Shown piece by piece: positions 63,196-64,000 of a stretch of DNA of 64,000 nucleotides. The DNA lies in assembly GCA_017941085.1 (NCBI GenBank), contig JAGAXF010000033.1, forward strand, positions 27,064 through 91,063, read 5' to 3'. Under the pieces are notes generated by a model, which ran no database searches, was not told the origin of the DNA, and saw nothing but the letters and a program-made list of their open reading frames with translations. The number at the start of each line of letters is the position of its first letter. The stretch's first letter is position 1. The stretch is from Bacillota bacterium. GTDB lineage: Bacteria; Bacillota; Clostridia; Peptostreptococcales; Anaerovoracaceae. The position numbers were made by a program, and so were the translations under genes.

Positions 63196-63975
63196 ATGTA
63201 CAACACACTTAAGTATGAAGTAAACGATGGTCTCGCAGTTGTAACCGTAAACAGACCAAAGTCCCTTAACGCACTTAACACAGAAGTTCTGGATGAGCTT
63301 TATGAATGCTTCTGCGCTATTGAAAAGGACGATGCTGTAAGAGCAGTTATTGTTACAGGTGAAGGAGATAAATCCTTTGTTGCCGGGGCTGACATTTCCC
63401 AGATGGCAGAATACTCTGCAATAGAAGGTCGCGATATGATGGCAAAGGGCCACAGAACTATGAACAAAATTGAATCCACACCTAAGGCTGTTATAGCAGC
63501 TGTTAACGGATATGCCCTTGGCGGTGGTTGCGAACTGGCTATGGCTTGTGACATCCGTGTTGCTTCCGACAAAGCAATCTTTGGTCAGCCGGAAGTAGGT
63601 CTCGGAATTATTCCGGGATTTGGCGGAACAGTAAGAATGCCTAAACTGGTTGGAAAAGGCATGGCTAAATATATAATCATGACCAACGACAAGATCAAAG
63701 CTGATGAAGCTCTTAGAATCGGTCTAGTTGAGAAGGTTGTTCCTGCTGAAGATCTTATGGCAGAAGCAGAAAAGGTTGCCCGCATGATTATGGCTCAGGG
63801 TCCAATCGCTATTGCCCAGGCTAAGACAGCAATCGATGGCGAATTCGACATTGATATGCAGAACGCCGGTCGTCTGGAAGTTGAAGCCATCGGTATGTGC
63901 TTCTCCACAGAAGATCAGAAGGAAGGCATGAGAGCATTCCTTGAAAAGAGACCTGCAGAATTCAAGAATAAATAA
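63196..63975 (+). CDS. crt: Enoyl-CoA hydratase / crotonase
   Basis: Hydratase of the crotonase family, 259 residues, most likely 3-hydroxybutyryl-CoA dehydratase of butyrate metabolism. The oxyanion-hole region VAGADISQM and the catalytic glutamates E113 (GGGCELA) and E133 (GQPEVGLG) are present. The start at 63196 is favoured because AAAGGA lies 7 nt upstream; the ATG at 63190 is only 1 nt from it. The leader is short and the -10-like TATAAT at 63128-63133 touches the thiT terminator. Partner genes of the pathway, if adjacent, lie beyond the window. Confidence 0.9.
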   Translation: MYNTLKYEVNDGLAVVTVNRPKSLNALNTEVLDELYECFCAIEKDDAVRAVIVTGEGDKSFVAGADISQMAEYSAIEGRDMMAKGHRTMNKIESTPKAVIAAVNGYALGGGCELAMACDIRVASDKAIFGQPEVGLGIIPGFGGTVRMPKLVGKGMAKYIIMTNDKIKADEALRIGLVEKVVPAEDLMAEAEKVARMIMAQGPIAIAQAKTAIDGEFDIDMQNAGRLEVEAIGMCFSTEDQKEGMRAFLEKRPAEFKNK

Positions 63976-64000
63976 ACCAACAAACTAACATTGCCCAGCA

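Overview
The window looks like a chromosomal segment of a low-GC, anaerobic, Gram-positive bacterium of the class Clostridia. This is inferred from gene content: the murI/dut/dgt/dnaG/rpoD/trmK/nif3 cluster, a crotonase, a very large 2-hydroxyacyl-CoA dehydratase activase, a ThiT thiamine transporter under a TPP riboswitch, purine-rich ribosome binding sites and a sortase-type surface protein. I cannot name the species.

Layout. 1-3525 (+): the end of a nucleoside-type (BMP family) ABC importer, one ATPase and two permeases. 3576-8148 (-): an apparent operon psuG-psuK-tldD-pmbA that joins pseudouridine breakdown to the TldD/PmbA peptidase pair. 8292-9939 (-): iscS-iscU. 10052-14160 (-): a DUF896 protein, ComEA, and a two-gene radical-SAM unit in which the large gene carries an extra N-terminal HD domain. 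14162-16395 (-): obg, rpmA and rplU, with a strong promoter and probable leader for rplU. 16631-19926 (-): recA (with a LexA box), cinA and pgsA. 20140-20862 (-): yebC.

21156-42647 (-) is one uninterrupted gene for a surface protein of about 7160 residues. It has a signal peptide, an adhesin-like head of roughly 570 residues, about 35 Cna-B, SpaA and FctA/Spy0128-type domains, four Listeria-Bacteroides-type repeats and a sorting signal. Scattered through it are small tyrosine-bounded cassettes. One family is 27 codons long with eight copies, six of them exactly 81 nt. A second family is Tyr-rich with Ala-Asp-Pro-Gln-Pro tails. Both appear to have been inserted into loops of the larger domains. 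A duplicated two-domain unit has the 27-codon cassettes in one copy and lacks them in the other. This is the most unusual structure in the window. An MntA-HepT toxin-antitoxin pair follows at 42863-43496, then a tRNA-Pro(GGG).

43873-49668 (-) holds the activase and a MATE transporter. 49678-50024 is RNase P RNA (-). 50064-59491 (-) is a long housekeeping run, murI to ridA, with dnaG-rpoD in the middle. The rpoD product starts with about 200 residues of Lys/Ala/Pro-rich sequence encoded by a 60-bp tandem repeat. From 59551 rightward lie nadK and an rluA-type synthase (+), a DUF975 membrane protein (-), TPP riboswitch-thiT (+) and a crotonase gene (+).

Most coding regions are closely packed housekeeping genes. 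The accessory part is roughly 20970-43740. Positions of domains inside the giant protein were read by eye and are approximate.
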